Positions 11,686 to 22,900 of a stretch of 64,000 nt of DNA are shown piece by piece. Location: the NCBI GenBank assembly GCA_017893485.1, contig CM030366.1, positions 201,557,173 through 201,621,172 of the forward strand, given 5' to 3'. The notes below the pieces were generated by a model. It was not told the origin of the DNA, made no database searches, and saw only the letters and a list, made by a program, of their open reading frames with translations. Source of the DNA: Hemerocallis citrina. Its lineage: Eukaryota; Streptophyta; Magnoliopsida; Asparagales; Asphodelaceae. Numbering within the stretch: position 1 is the first letter of the stretch; each line of letters begins with the position of its first letter. The position numbers were made by a program, and so were the translations under genes.

Positions 11686-12304
11686 GGCTCTAGATCCGTG
11701 GACGAGTATGCCGCGGAGTTCACCAGACTTAGCCGCTTTGCTACCACCTTGGTAGCGAATGAGGAGGATTGTGCTCGAAGGTTCCTTTTGGATCTTGATT
11801 AGGGTATTCAGGTGCACTTGGCCACCCATCGTCTCCTTACATATGCGGATGCCTTGAAGGCAGATCGAGCGGCAGAGCAGACTCGAGCTCGAGAGACCCC
11901 TTCTCAGCGGGTTGTGCAGTACTCCGCTGCTATTGCTGCCAGGACTACTGGAGGTCCGATTAGGAGGCCAGCTCTGGTTCTTGCCCTTAGGACAGCTCCC
12001 TACCATCCTTCTCCTCCACAGAGGGATGTTGTTTGCGACTTTTGCCAGACCCTTGGGCATTTGTGCAAGGATTGCTGGAAGGCCAGCCGCCAGTGTCTCG
12101 GTTGTGGTGCTGCCAATCACTTGGTTAGAGATTTTCCTCGGAGGAGGCATGACCAGGCCGCAGTCTAGCCAGTCCGTAGTCAGGTCTGACCACCACTTCC
12201 CCCTTAGCGTCAGATCGTCGGTCAAAGGACCGCTGCTCCAGGGAGAGGTCAGGCATTCAACTTGATAACGGAGGAAGCTGAGACCACGGAGGAAGTCATT
12301 ACAG

Positions 12305-12466
12305 GTATACTTTTTTGTTTTCTTTTGTTGTTCTGTTATTTGTTCCTTGTTTTATTTATTTCTTTTGCATCTTTCTTCATGTTGTCTTTCCTGCACCATC
12401 TTTTCATATTTCTTGGTTATCTATCATCTGTTCATCTCTTTTTCCTTTATTTTGACTCTGTCTTAG
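12305..12466 (+). other. Intron-like block 2 at the gag-protease junction (162 bp)
   Basis: It begins GTATAC after ...GTCATTACAG and ends in a strongly T-rich tract then CTGTCTTAG before GTGTTATTC. Removing it splits a Gly codon and joins EVITG to VILVHSFPARVLF, the normal continuous start of a Gypsy protease. Frame is the same before and after. The block contains stops and about 50 percent T. Splicing is inferred. Confidence 0.78.
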
Positions 12467-12830
12467 GTGTTATTCTTGTTCATTCCTTTCCTGCTCGTGT
12501 TCTTTTTTATTCCGGGTGAACTCATTCCTTTGTCTCCTCTCGCTTTGTGGATCGACATCAGTTGGAGTGCAGTGTGATGTCAGTAGCTTGGAACGTCACC
12601 ACAGGTGGCGGTGTTGTTATCTGTTTCTGAGAGTGCAAGCAGAGTCCCGTGGTGATTGGAAGTGCTGATTTCAGAGCAGATCTGATTGTAATCGGCAGTT
12701 CAAGGTTTGATGTGATTCTCGGCATGGATTGGCTGGGTGAGACCCACGCGATCATTGATTATCGAGTGAAGAAAGTTGTTTTCAGGATGCCAGGCCATGC
12801 GGAGTTTGAGTTCCATGCTGGGGAGTTACC
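12467..12830 (+). pseudogene. Protease domain of the chromovirus
   Basis: The aspartic protease cleaves the Gag-Pol polyprotein. The segment reads PARVLF then a Tyr where the catalytic Asp of the DSGA motif should be, followed by Ser, Gly and a stop (12509-12520). Downstream landmarks are intact: THSFVSS, then [10 protein letters not shown] near 12707-12735. The catalytic substitution and stop make it dead. It follows intron-like block 2 directly and continues in frame into the RT region. Confidence 0.8.
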
Positions 12831-12889
12831 CCTTGGGCATGGTCAGGAAGTAGTTGTCGATCTAGGTTGTGCAATGGAGTTGCACTTAG

Positions 12890-14270
12890 GCTGTGAGGCT
12901 GCGCCTCTTGTAGTATGGGAATTTTTGGATGTGTTTCCAGAGGAGTTTCCTGGACTACCCCCAGATAGGGAAGTGGAATTCGGTATTGAGGTTCAGCTAG
13001 GTATTGCACCGATATCGAAGAGTCCCTACCGGATGGCACCAGTTAAGCTAGTATATCTGAAGGTGTAAGTCCAAGGATTACTGGATTTGGGCTTCATCAG
13101 GCCCAGTGTGTCCCTGTAGGATGCTCCTGTCTTGTTTGTCTGCAAGAAGGACGACAGTCGTCATCTGTGCGTGGATTACCGTGAGCTGAACGGTGTTACA
13201 GTGAAGAACCGGTATCTGCTACCCAGGATTGATATTTGTTTAATCAGCTAGGTGGAGCTGCTGTCTTTTCGAAGTTGGACCTTCCTCTGGTTATCATCAA
13301 GTGAAGGTGAAGATAGTTGATGTGCAGAAAACTGCGTTCAGGACCAGATATGGGCACTATGAGTTACTAGTGATGCCTTTCGGAGTCACGAATGCACCGA
13401 CAGTGTTCATGAGTCTGATGAACAGAGTTTTCTCTCCATTTTTGGACAGATTCGTGGTGGTCTTCATAGACGACATTCTGGTGTATTCTCGAAATCGAAA
13501 GGATCATGCTGATCATTTGAGGTTGATTCTGCAGACTTTGAGGGAGAATCAGCTGTATGGGAAACTCAGTAAGTGTGAGTTCTGGCTTGATCGGGTTACC
13601 TTTTGAGGGCACATTATCTTAGGCGATGGTATCTCTGTCGATCCGACCAAGATTTCTGCGGTCCAGGATTGACTTGTTCTTAAGTCAGTTCCGGAAGTGA
13701 TAAGTTTCCTTGGTTTGTTCGGGTATTATCGAAAGTTTGTCCAAAAATTTTCGAAGATAGCTGGTCCGTTGAATAAGCTGACTGGGAAAGATCAGAAGTT
13801 TGTCTGGGATGGAGCTTGCAGTGGAGCTTGGAAGAGTTGAAGAGTCGGTTGACATTAGCGCCAGTGTTGATTATTCCGGATGGTTCGGGTGGTTTTGTGG
13901 TTCACTGTGATGCTTCTGGCAAGGGCCTAGGTGCAGTGTTGATGCAAAAGGGTCGAGTTGTGGCTTATGTGTCCAGACAGTTGAGGCCACACGAGAAGAA
14001 CTAACCTACTCATGATTTAGAGTTGGCTGTGGTGATCTTTGCTTTGAAGTTGTGGAGACACTATCTGCTTGGTGACCGAGTAGAAATCTTTACTGACCAC
14101 AAAAGTCTCAAGTATGTCTTCACTCAGATGGAACTAAATATGAGGAAGAAGCGATGGTTGGAATTGATGGCTAACTATGATATCAGTTTGCAATACCATC
14201 CTGGTAAAGTGAAATTGGTGCCAGATGCTTTGAGTAGGGGAACAGTCGCCATGTTCCTAACTCAGCAGAG
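12890..14270 (+). pseudogene. Reverse transcriptase and RNase H of the chromovirus
   Basis: It opens with [12 protein letters not shown] and PYRMAP (12940-13040), the usual Ty3/Gypsy RT start, then CVDYRELN (near 13168). The [14 protein letters not shown] block and the catalytic box FIDDILVYS (near 13465) follow, with Phe in place of the usual Tyr or Val at the first position of the box. RNase H shows [27 protein letters not shown] and PDALSR (13890-14240), including the Asp residues expected at its active site. Stops at 13066, 13117 and near 14002, and an indel cluster around 13230-13300, break the frame. Confidence 0.9.
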
Positions 14271-14399
14271 AGAGCTTATTAAGCAGATGAGGATGTTGGA
14301 TTTGGATGTGATCTTGATAGGTTTTGATCGGAGTTGCATGGTGCTTCTGTTGCAGTCGTCTCTTGTTGAGCAGGTTAAAAAGGCCCAAGCAGGTGATGA

Positions 14400-15480
14400 G
14401 TAATTGCAAGGGTTCAGAGCCGAAGTTGAAGCGGGTATGAGGACCGATATGGTTGTTCGCTCAGATGGATCTCTTCATTTTGGATCCAGATTGTGTGTTC
14501 CGAAGGGTGAGGTTCGTCAGAAGTTGCTTGAGGAAGCCCACCAGTAGTCGTACTCTATTCATCCTGGTGGTACGAAGATGTATCGGGACCTGAAGCTTTA
14601 TTTTTGGTGGCATGGTATGAAGAGGGCCGTGGCGAGATTTGTGTCGCAGTGCTTGATCTGCCAGCAGGTGAAGGCAGAGCATCAGAGAACCTCCGAACTT
14701 CTTTAGCCTCTTCCCATTCCAGAGTGGAAGCGGGAGTATATCACCATGGATTTTGTGACCGCTTTGACAAGGAGTCCTAAGTGTCACAATGCCTTTTAGG
14801 TGATTGTGGACAGGTTAACCAAGAGTGCTCACTTCGTTCGCTTCAGAGTTGGACAATCTACTGAGAGACTAGCTGAGAAGTACATGCAAGAGAATATCAG
14901 ACTTCATGGGGTTCCATTCAGTATTGTATCCGACAGGGATACAAGGTTCATATCGCAGTTTTGGTAGAGTCTTCAGAGTAGTCTGGGGAGTAAGTTGAAG
15001 TACAGCACAACTTTTCATCTTCAGACCGATGGACAGTCAGAGAGGACCATCCAGACTCTAGAGGACATGTTGAGCTCCTGTGTGCTGCAATTTGGAGGTT
15101 CTTGGGAGGACCACTTGCATCTTGTAGAGTTCTCATACAATAATAGCTTTCAGACCAGTCTAAAAGCTGCTCCGTTCGAGGCACAATATGGTCGTAAGTT
15201 TCGATCGCCAGTATACTGGGATGACATTGGTGAGAGGAAATTTTTGGGCCCAGAGTTGATCACCAGGACGGTGGATGCTGTGAGTCAGATCCGGAAGCAT
15301 CTTCAAGCTGCGCCGACAGACATAAGAGATGGGCTGATGTTCATCGGAGAGGCTTGGAGTTTGAGGTGGGAGACCATGTGTTCCTTAAGATATCACTGTG
15401 GTGAGGTGTCATTCGTTTTGGTGGAGGAGGCAAGTTGTGCCTCAGGTTCATCGGACCATTTAACATCGTGGAACGAGTAG
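14400..15480 (+). pseudogene. Integrase of the chromovirus
   Basis: Integrase joins the cDNA to the target DNA. Visible are the HHCC zinc-finger part (HPGGTKMYRDLK...CLICQQVK, 14560-14670), the catalytic core with TMDFVTAL, VDRLTKSAHFV and VSDRDTRF (first two acidic residues), and TDGQSERTIQTLEDML with the catalytic Glu. The C-terminal GPY/F-like segment continues past 15435 in another frame. At least four in-frame stops are present, near 14545, 14703, 14798 and 14966. Confidence 0.88.
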
Positions 15481-15539
15481 GCAAGGTGGTCTATCGTCTT
15501 GCATTGCCCCCGACTTTATCTAGAGTGCACGAAGTCTTC

Positions 15540-15785
15540 CATGTCTCGCAACTGAGGAAGTATATCCGTGATGAGAGCCACGTGATTGACTACTCGGAGT
15601 TATCTTTGAGGCAGGATTTGTCTTGTAAAATTCTGCCAGTTGCTATTGTGGACTAGTGGGAGAAGGTTTTGAAGAACAAGGTGATCAAGCTTGTTCGTGT
15701 TTCTTGGAATCCTCACTCTCTGGGTGAGTCGACTTGGGAGCTGGAGGAGGACATCCAGCGGAGGTTTCCTCATTTGTTTGTGTAG
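15540..15785 (+). pseudogene. Chromodomain at the C-terminus of Pol
   Basis: After HEVFHVSQLRKY the sequence reads VRVSWNPHSLGESTWELEE and RRFPHLF, then stop TAG at 15783-15785. This is the group II chromodomain layout of Tekay-type chromoviruses, thought to guide integration to chromatin. A stop near 15655 precedes it. Presence of this domain supports the chromovirus call. Confidence 0.85.
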
Positions 15786-15879
15786 TTCTTATTTTGTTGA
15801 TCTGCTTTTGCTATTGTTTTCTTTTCTTTTGGGGGTTACCTTATGTACTTGTTGTTGAATTTCGATGACGAAATTTTTC

Positions 15880-15898
15880 TTGTTAGGTGGGTAGGATT
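15880..15898 (+). other. Polypurine tract of the chromovirus
   Basis: The purine-rich run AGGTGGGTAGGAT, just after CGATGACGAAATTT, abuts the 3' LTR. It would prime plus-strand DNA synthesis. The GACGAAATTT lead-in is typical of Tekay elements. Confidence 0.7.
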
Positions 15899-18800
15899 TG
15901 TAACCCCTGTTACTCATTTTTGTATTTTTATTTATATTTAATTAAATTTCTGGTTATTTTATTTTATTTCTGATTGTATTTCTTTTCGTTCCTTTTGATT
16001 GTGTGTTGTTGTTCTCCTTGTGATTCATTTCTGCTTAATTTAGCCTTTATATTCTCATTCGTTTGATCTATAAATTTGTTCTTGATCTTATTTATTGTTT
16101 AAACCTATTTCATAACCTATATGTCTCTTATTGGACTCTTTTCTTCCTATTGGATACTACTCAGTTAACCCAAACCCATATTGACTCTATATAACCCCCT
16201 AATTGTACCCAAACCCTAATTATTCTCTCTCTCTCCTTTAGCCTTCATCTGCCCTAGCCCTACCCCCGACTCCCGATCTCTCTCTTCCCCTTCCTTGCTG
16301 TCGTCGTCTACCCCAGATGCCGATGATCCCCCTACACCCATTTCCCTACCGAAAGCCTCTCCTCATCCCTGACCTCGCTGACCCCCTTACAGCAACCACC
16401 CATCTTCCTCACGACCCCCCGTGCTCCCTCACTGCCGTCTTCTTCCCGCTGTGCCGAGCCCCGCTCGAGCGCCGCGATCCCGTAGCCCAGCACCTCTCCG
16501 ATCCCCCGCCGTAGTCGTCTTCCAGTGTTGTTGTCCTGCCTTTGAAGCCCGATAGCCTGCCCGCATCGTCCACCCTTGCTGTTGTCGCTGTTTGGTTGTG
16601 CGCGTGTAAGCACGTATACAACACGTGTTTTTCGGTTGGTATTGGATCTCGCTCCTTGTTCGTGCGTTCTCTTGTTCGTTTGTGTTTGTCGTTCGAGATC
16701 CGTTCCCGTTATTCTGTTCTTCATCGTCGTCGTTTCAGGCAAGTAGCTTGAATGTATTTTTTTGTCATACAAGCTAAATACCATAAGTAGTCTCTATTGA
16801 AATTGTTAGTACCCTCATGATGACCATATTTTGTTAGTTGAACCGTTCCTTCATCTCTTGATAATGAGTAGTTCACAGTAGTTGACACTAGTTGCTTGAA
16901 AATAATTAGATTAGATGGACATCTTGGTTATATGCTTGTTGTGATACATCATATGTTGTAAATGATTGCTTCATGGATGCTTCTATGATGTATTATCTTA
17001 TTTTAGACCATTAATACACATGCCATGCTGATTTGAGTTACCTATATACCCCGCTTTGTATGCCATCTTAGTTTGGATCGTTTGCAATCAAACTATTCGA
17101 TAAAATGTATAAAAGAAGTTTTGTTTCACTACTGCCATATTTTTGTACAGTAATTTCGACCCTGTTAATATCAGTAAAATAAATAAAGTTGTGAACATAA
17201 TTTTTAGGTTTTGTTTTCTAGTTTTCAGATATTTCGACGGATCTGAATTCTGATTTTTGATGCATAAGTTATTGCTGTTTTACTGCAGTCATATCGTATA
17301 TTCCATATTCTGCACTATATGTATTCTGTATGAAATATTATTTTAAAACTGATAGAACTCTATATTTTGTTGAGTATGTTTAAACATGACTGGGATCAAT
17401 CCCTAATTTTTGTGGAATTAATTAATGACTTTTGTATCTCATTTCATGCTTAAGAAACCAATCGATATATTTCCAAACTGCATGCTGTTAAGTAAAGAAT
17501 TATATTTTCTACCTGATTCTATTCGTTCTTGATGAAAACTTTGTGAATATGAACTGTAGTCTGATTTTTCTATTTTACTAACCTTTTGACAGATCTGGAT
17601 TTCAAATTGTATTTTATGAGTTATCTCTGTTTTGGTACTGCTGTGTCTGAACTTTCAGAACTGAGATTTTGCTGCATTACTCTGTTTCCCAATTTTATTG
17701 ACTATACTATCTGTAATATAAATTCATGATATTTTATATTTTAAGACTAGATATGTTAGAAAATCTTCCATATTTTTCTTAGATTTAATTATGATGTTTT
17801 CAAATCCTTTTCATGCTTATAAACAAGATTTTGTATTTTCTGGCTGAACATAAGTTTTGTATTAAACGCTGTTTTCAACCCCGTTTCGGTGACTGATGTA
17901 TGACTTGTATATATGCACTGGATTCGGTAGAGAGTCTAGTTTCTGGATTTTCTGACAGATCTAGATTTTCAGTTCTGTAGCAACGATAATCTCAGATTTG
18001 GTACAGTAGTGTCTTGCTGTCCAAAACTTGATGTTTCGTTGTTTTGACTGTATAAGTTATTTTTCTTACCGTTTGTGTTCCTATTCATCTTAGACTTATC
18101 CTTTGTTCTGTCCTATCCTTTGCCCTGTTTGTATTCGTTCACACCTGTTTAATAATAATAAAAACTAATCAAGCCTGGGTTTAAGGGAAATATCTAATAG
18201 TGGACAATATAGAAATGCATATTCAGAAGGAAACTCGTTTTCCCTACTGTTTACTGTGGTACCCACTGTTTATCTCTGGATGCATGAGGGCATGATCCAA
18301 GAAACTATTTGTTATTACTGTTACCGTTACTTTTTGCCTGAATATATTGCCCTATAGGTTTCACTACGAAATCTTAAAACGAAACTGTTTGAAGTTGCAA
18401 CCATATGGTATAATTTTGGACGCATGAAGTTCTACCTAGATGGTAATGAACATTAGACATAAGAATAACTGTTTCACTGTCACATCCTGTTATTGAGCCT
18501 GTTGATTTTACTGTTACTGTTGACCTCACTGTTACTGTTATTACTACACTCTTTTCTGTTATCCTGCTTTCTCTGCTATCCATAGACTGTCATCCTTTGT
18601 TGATTATCTCCATGTCAGTTCTTCTGTTTTATTTTAATTTTCCCTTTTCGTTTTCTTGCTTGTACTTCTTGCGGCCCGGAACTTACATCTAACGGGCATT
18701 ATGTTTTCTTGTCTTCTTATTTTTCTTGTAATTGCTATATGAGCAGGTTTTGGTGATCACTTGCCTACTGGAGTTGGTGAGCAAAAGTTTTGATCTGCGC

Positions 18801-19111
18801 ATTGGAAAAATTTGCTTAATGTTTTGTTTGGAACTATTTTATTTATGAACTGTATTAAGACTTGTATTTAGGCTTGTAGTCCTAGAGTATTATTTTATTT
18901 CAGATCTCGTATTTGTTTGGGATATTCATTATTCTTGCGAATAAATACTGTTGAATTATAATTATTTATGCATGCCTGGTTGAGTTTATTTTTTATATTT
19001 ACTGTTGTGATGAGTCAAGTAGATCCGTAAAGCTTATGAATGGTGAAAACTATCCGCTGGGCTTAGTCGCGATCCGTATTCCGTATTCCTTTTGGGAAGC
19101 GGGGTGTGAAA
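15899..19111 (+). repeat. 3' LTR of the chromovirus
   Basis: 3213 bp, starting TGTAACCCCTG and ending GGTGTGAAA, where the 5' LTR ends GCGTGACA. The terminal CA has therefore decayed to AA. It is followed by TSD AATTC. It keeps the TATA box at 16187-16194 but lost the GTAAGT leader donor. Confidence 0.92.
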
Positions 19112-20141
19112 AATTCATACCGGGAGTAACAAAGAAAGCAGGGGAAGTGGAGGCAGCATTGACAGACTGACCCAAGATCTTGAATTTCAGTTGCATAATG
19201 TGACGCTGAAGATTGGCCCAATAGCAGAAGATGACAAAGCTGAAGTAACTGTCATGACAGAAGATTTAGGGGAAGGAGTACGGTGATAAGGAATGGGACT
19301 GGTGCTGCCGTGGTAAGGATCGAAATGAGGACGACGCTGCTGTTGTTGCCAGGATTGATATTTTACTACTGTTGCTGGTGTCCGGAGGAAGGATGAGGCA
19401 GGGATAGGATGGTGATGTTGTTGCTGATGCCGAGATGGGGGAGGAGGCAGGGATCGAGATGAAGGTGGCGTTGCTGCTATTGTCGGGATCTGGATGGGGA
19501 TCGGGATGGTGTTGCTCTTATTGACACCGGGATGAGGGATGAGTGTAGGGAAAGATGCGGTAGCCCAGAAGTCAGTGGAGAAGAGAAGGTACTGACGAAG
19601 CTGATGTGCCATGGAGAAATATAATGTAGAAAATAAAATACATTTTTTTGGGATCTTTTTTGCTGACGGTGGGCGACGATGACAACAATTGGCAGTCAAG
19701 GAGGAAAGGAATAGAGAGAAAGTAGGTGGTGGGTTTCGTGTTTGGATTTTTGGGTTAGGGTTAGGGTTAGGGTTATGGGTATGGAGTAGCGGGTGTGGGT
19801 TTCGGGTTGCAGCAAGGGATAAAAACAACATCAGTAATGAGAGACAGAAGCAACAACAACAACATCAATCAGCAACAATGGCGGTGGTTCGGGTTGGATT
19901 TTTGTCGAGTTGCGGGTTGGTGATAAGGAGGGGCTGCAATGGAGCCTAGTGGGATGGTGGTGGAGTTTGGGTTGGAGTTTGATGATGTCCGAAGATGATG
20001 GAGATGGGTTTTGGTGGTAGACAGTGAAGGAGAAGAAGTTGGGATGGCTGTGTGTTTAGTGGGAGATTAGGGATTTGTGATTAGACAGGAATTTGTGATT
20101 GAAGTTAGGGATTAGGGTTTGAGATTAGAGCTCTGATACAA
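19112..20141 (-). pseudogene. Copia-1, gag and leader remnant
   Basis: The sequence continues the Copia-1 remnant of 4295-4467: CATACCGGGAGTAAC here matches CATACTGGGAGTAAC at 38325 in Copia-2. No intact frame is present. Low-complexity GGTGGT/GTTGCTG runs (19300-19520) are minus-strand gag sequence rich in Pro, His and Gln codons. At 20130-20141 the complement of an initiator-Met PBS (GCTCTGATAC) abuts the LTR. Confidence 0.75.
19752..19779. repeat. Short TTAGGG run
   Basis: Four consecutive GGGTTA units occur within Copia-1. The unit is the six-base TTAGGG, not the usual plant seven-base TTTAGGG, so it is best read as a chance or slippage microsatellite rather than a telomere relic. Confidence 0.7.
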
Positions 20142-20279
20142 TGTTAGGTTAATAGAGAGAGATTGACAGAAAGGAATGAATGATATTATTGGGCATTAAA
20201 AGCCAGTATATATATAGGATAAAGAAAATGATCTCAGCCGTATATCTCTAATAATATATCTAAAATATATATCTAATAA
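20142..20279 (-). repeat. 5' LTR of Copia-1
   Basis: About 138 bp, starting TGTTAGGTTAATAGAG beside the PBS complement and ending near ATATCTAATAA. Its outer parts resemble the Copia-2 LTRs (TGATAAGGTTAA...ATCTAACA). The middle is diverged, so the two are related but different subfamilies. Confidence 0.7.
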
Positions 20280-20420
20280 CCTCGTTTTTGTTTTCTTCCG
20301 AGTAATGGTTGTTTAGGGAACTTCTCAACAAATTCTTTGTTTCCTTGTAATGGCAAAACAATTTAGCCATTCCTTTTCCTTCTAGTGTGTATATTTCCTC
20401 TTCTCTATTTGAACTTATTT
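20280..20420 (+). pseudogene. Copia-3, integrase fragment a
   Basis: Translation in shifting frames gives CNGK, then IPFPSSVYISSSLFELI, the stretch just before the integrase core of Copia Pol. The next residues resume after the CACTA insertion at 23755. Copia-1 cuts it on the left. Confidence 0.7.
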
Positions 20421-22482
20421 CACTACAATACTAATAGCCTTTACCGACATTTTTTTTCACATTCACCGGCGTTTATAAACCCTGCAGTAGATACCACCGG
20501 CATTTTATAAAATGTCGGTGCAAGTGTCGCTGAATCGTGTGTCGTTGTAGCTTAGGTACATTCCCCGACATTTTTTACGAATGCCGGTATATGTTAAAAC
20601 TACACCGGCGGTTGAAAAACGCCACCGAAAGGGTGTATTCGCTTTAGGTCCCGTTTTCGGCCATCACCTACACCGGCGCTTGTAAAAATGCCGGTGTAGA
20701 CTTTTGGAAAATGCTCAAAGCTACCCCGACGCTTGTAAAAACGCCAGGGTAGATATATATTTTTAAAATTTTTTTTAAAAAAAAAAAAAGAACTTCAGCA
20801 CTCTTACAACCAAAACCTATTGCAAAACTAAAAGAGACCCAAATTAAGTTCATCATTGCACAGTCCTAAAATATGAATGAAGCATAATAGTATAACAGCA
20901 TCAAATTGTAATCTCATAATGAAACATAATAATGTGATCTCATCACATTCATAACCAAAATATGGAGTTCAAAATATTGAGTTACAAAGAGTGAAAAAGA
21001 ATATTTTCACTCACAAATTTAGGCAAACAAGATACTAACTGAGATGAAACTTATACTTTTATAATACTCATGAGATAACTGTCAATTGAAACCACAACAT
21101 AAGTTCAAACAGGATTATTTCATCACTAGTCACTCATCTGTAAATCATAGTATGCAACTTCAGTTACATAATCCATCTCATCATCACTTAAAACCAATGA
21201 GAAAGAACAATCTCATTTTCAAACCCAAGCAACAAGCATGAACATTATCTTAGAAACTGATACTCATCTAGACATCAAGATATAATTGTTTAGATAAAAA
21301 AATTCCATCACTAGTCACTCCTAAAAAATTCATAGTGTGCAACTTCAACTACATGATCCATCTCATCTCCAAATTCAGAAGAAAAAAAAGCAACTCGTGA
21401 AGCTGAACTAACCTGAAACAAGAGTTTCAAATCATACCCAATCTCAAAATCAATCAAACTCGTGAAGCTCAAGGTAACCCCTCAAGCTGAACTATTTTCT
21501 TGTAGTCAACTAAACACAACCATCAAGTGCAAACATCAGACCCAATCTCAAAATCAATCATAAAGATCACCAATAATTAACAATTAACCATAAAGACAAG
21601 TGTCGAGCAGCAGGAGCGCAAACATGATTTGAACTTTGCGAAAATCAAGTGCTTCAAGTGCTGCGGTGAAGAAAATAATGCCATGACACAATTACAATCA
21701 GAAAAAACCAAATAAAGATCCATATTTTACAAATAAACACCCTACACTCAAGGAATAATATCTCTAAAGAGATATTATGCACATCATATTTTGTATGAAG
21801 GAACAATTGTAAATTCAGTTAACTTGCTTTACTTGGTAGTACATTGCACTCCTTCTAGAAATGGAAAGTATGGCTTAGAAGTCGTTAACACTTTACTTCA
21901 TCCAGCAAAGGAAGATCAATTAACTTGCAAAATTATCAAGAAGAAACAAAATTAGTTAGCTCCTTCACTCTCTGAGGGAGATGAAATAATTGGTGTCAAC
22001 AAAAAATTGACACAGTGCCTTTTTTTATTGCTTGAAACAAATTAAGAGGATTGATTCTTGCAAAAAAAAAGTAACAAGTTTACTTCTCTACATAATACAT
22101 GGCTAGAGACAGTGAAATATATTTACCAAACAGAATTCAATTATCTATAACTGACCAAAAGTCTAGAATGATCTAAGGGGCAAGCATAGACTATAAAAAA
22201 GATAAAAGAGCATTGTGCTATACCATATCATGAAATACTAAATGGAAGGGACAGCAAGAAGATATGAGGGTAGGAGCTCAAAAAGTCCATAAATTACAGT
22301 ATGGCAGCATCACCTGCGAACTGGTATCAACATGGAACAACCATAAGCTGACCATAACAGAAAAGCAAACTCAGCTACCAACAAAGAAGTGATAGAGACA
22401 ATGAGAGTACTTTTTCTTCTCTTTTTTTCCCTTCCTTTTCTAATTAGTGGAGGGAAGGGGGAGATGTTACGTGCTTACTTAC

Positions 22483-22584
22483 AGGTGTATTAGCATGTAT
22501 GAGCAGTTGTTTCAACTCCGCCAATATGTTTTTCAGCAGCCCGCCTTCATTTGAGTTGTCTATGCTCTCACCATCACCAACAAC
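22483..22584 (-). pseudogene. Exon-like block in CACTA 1
   Basis: On the minus strand it is preceded by an acceptor-like AATAAG and followed by a strong donor GTAAGT. It encodes GGLLKNILAELKQLLIHAN in an open frame, a short leucine-rich helix. It could be a remnant exon of the element's own second protein or a captured host exon. I do not recognise a family. Confidence 0.4.
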
Positions 22585-22651
22585 CTTATTTTATTAGATT
22601 ACAGATTGAAGTCAAGAACTTGATGATTTAATAGGACTATACTTCAAGTAC

Positions 22652-22900
22652 CTGGGTTTGGACAAATCAAATCAGCGGAGTAGAAGGCCAGGTCATAGGT
22701 AAAGGTTGACTCCAGGGATGGACTGAGACACCCAACTGGTAATTGTAACTGCCAATCATTACGGAGTTTGGCTACACAATGATGGCCAAGGCAAGGATTT
22801 TGGAAAGGAGTTGCAGACCTTTGTTCAGCAACATACAAATCGGTTTTGCACTGATCCACTTGAAGAGGTCCAGTTGCAACATGGACCAACTCTCCCAGCT
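22652..22900 (-). pseudogene. Second exon-like block in CACTA 1, captured gene fragment candidate
   Basis: A minus-strand frame is open for more than 80 codons and ends at a donor-like CCCAG|GTACTTG. The translation is normal in composition, with several Cys and Trp residues (CLGHHCVAKLRNDW), and has no ATG at its start, as expected of an internal exon. No family recognised. The left neighbour block shares strand and splice-site layout. Confidence 0.4.

Larger units (their letters stand above)
7857..12304 (+). pseudogene. gag of the chromovirus, split by a solo LTR and one intron-like block
   Basis: Gag is the structural polyprotein of the retroelement particle and binds its RNA. The frame opens at ATG 7857 just after an acceptor-like site, is broken after twelve codons by the solo LTR, and resumes at 11129. 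Visible landmarks are a capsid-like stretch with IWWRAES and FLALKQ, then SVDEYAAEFTRL after the 90-bp intron-like block at 11596. A zinc knuckle of CX2CX4HX4C form (CDFC..H..C, near 12037-12078) follows. A second knuckle has Phe in place of its last Cys. Damage includes a small indel near 11180, an in-frame TAG before WLIRTE (near 11361), a TAG in the LDLD-GIQ region (near 11800) and a TAG at 12166. Frame is otherwise kept across the block. Confidence 0.88.
4468..19111 (+). mobile_element. Tekay-like chromovirus (Ty3/Gypsy), full length but decayed, intron-like blocks in gag-pro
   Basis: Two LTRs (4468-7683 and 15899-19111) flank a PBS, gag, protease, reverse transcriptase, RNase H, integrase and a C-terminal chromodomain, in the Ty3/Gypsy order. 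The TSD is AATTC (4463-4467 and 19112-19116). The target is Copia-1, whose sequence resumes exactly across the insertion when compared with Copia-2 near 38320. Gag, pro and early RT share one frame, as usual for this clade. Several stops and frameshifts make it non-functional, and a 3231-bp solo LTR of another family interrupts gag. Clade assignment rests on the long LTRs, the GACGAAATTT-type 3' end and the chromodomain. Confidence 0.93.

Noticed and set aside
19752..19779. Interstitial telomere
   Set aside because: Only four units, of TTAGGG rather than TTTAGGG, inside a Copia element.
19187..19831. 214-codon minus-strand frame
   Set aside because: It lies in the Copia-1 gag and leader remnant and is Pro/Ser/His low-complexity sequence with no recognisable motif.
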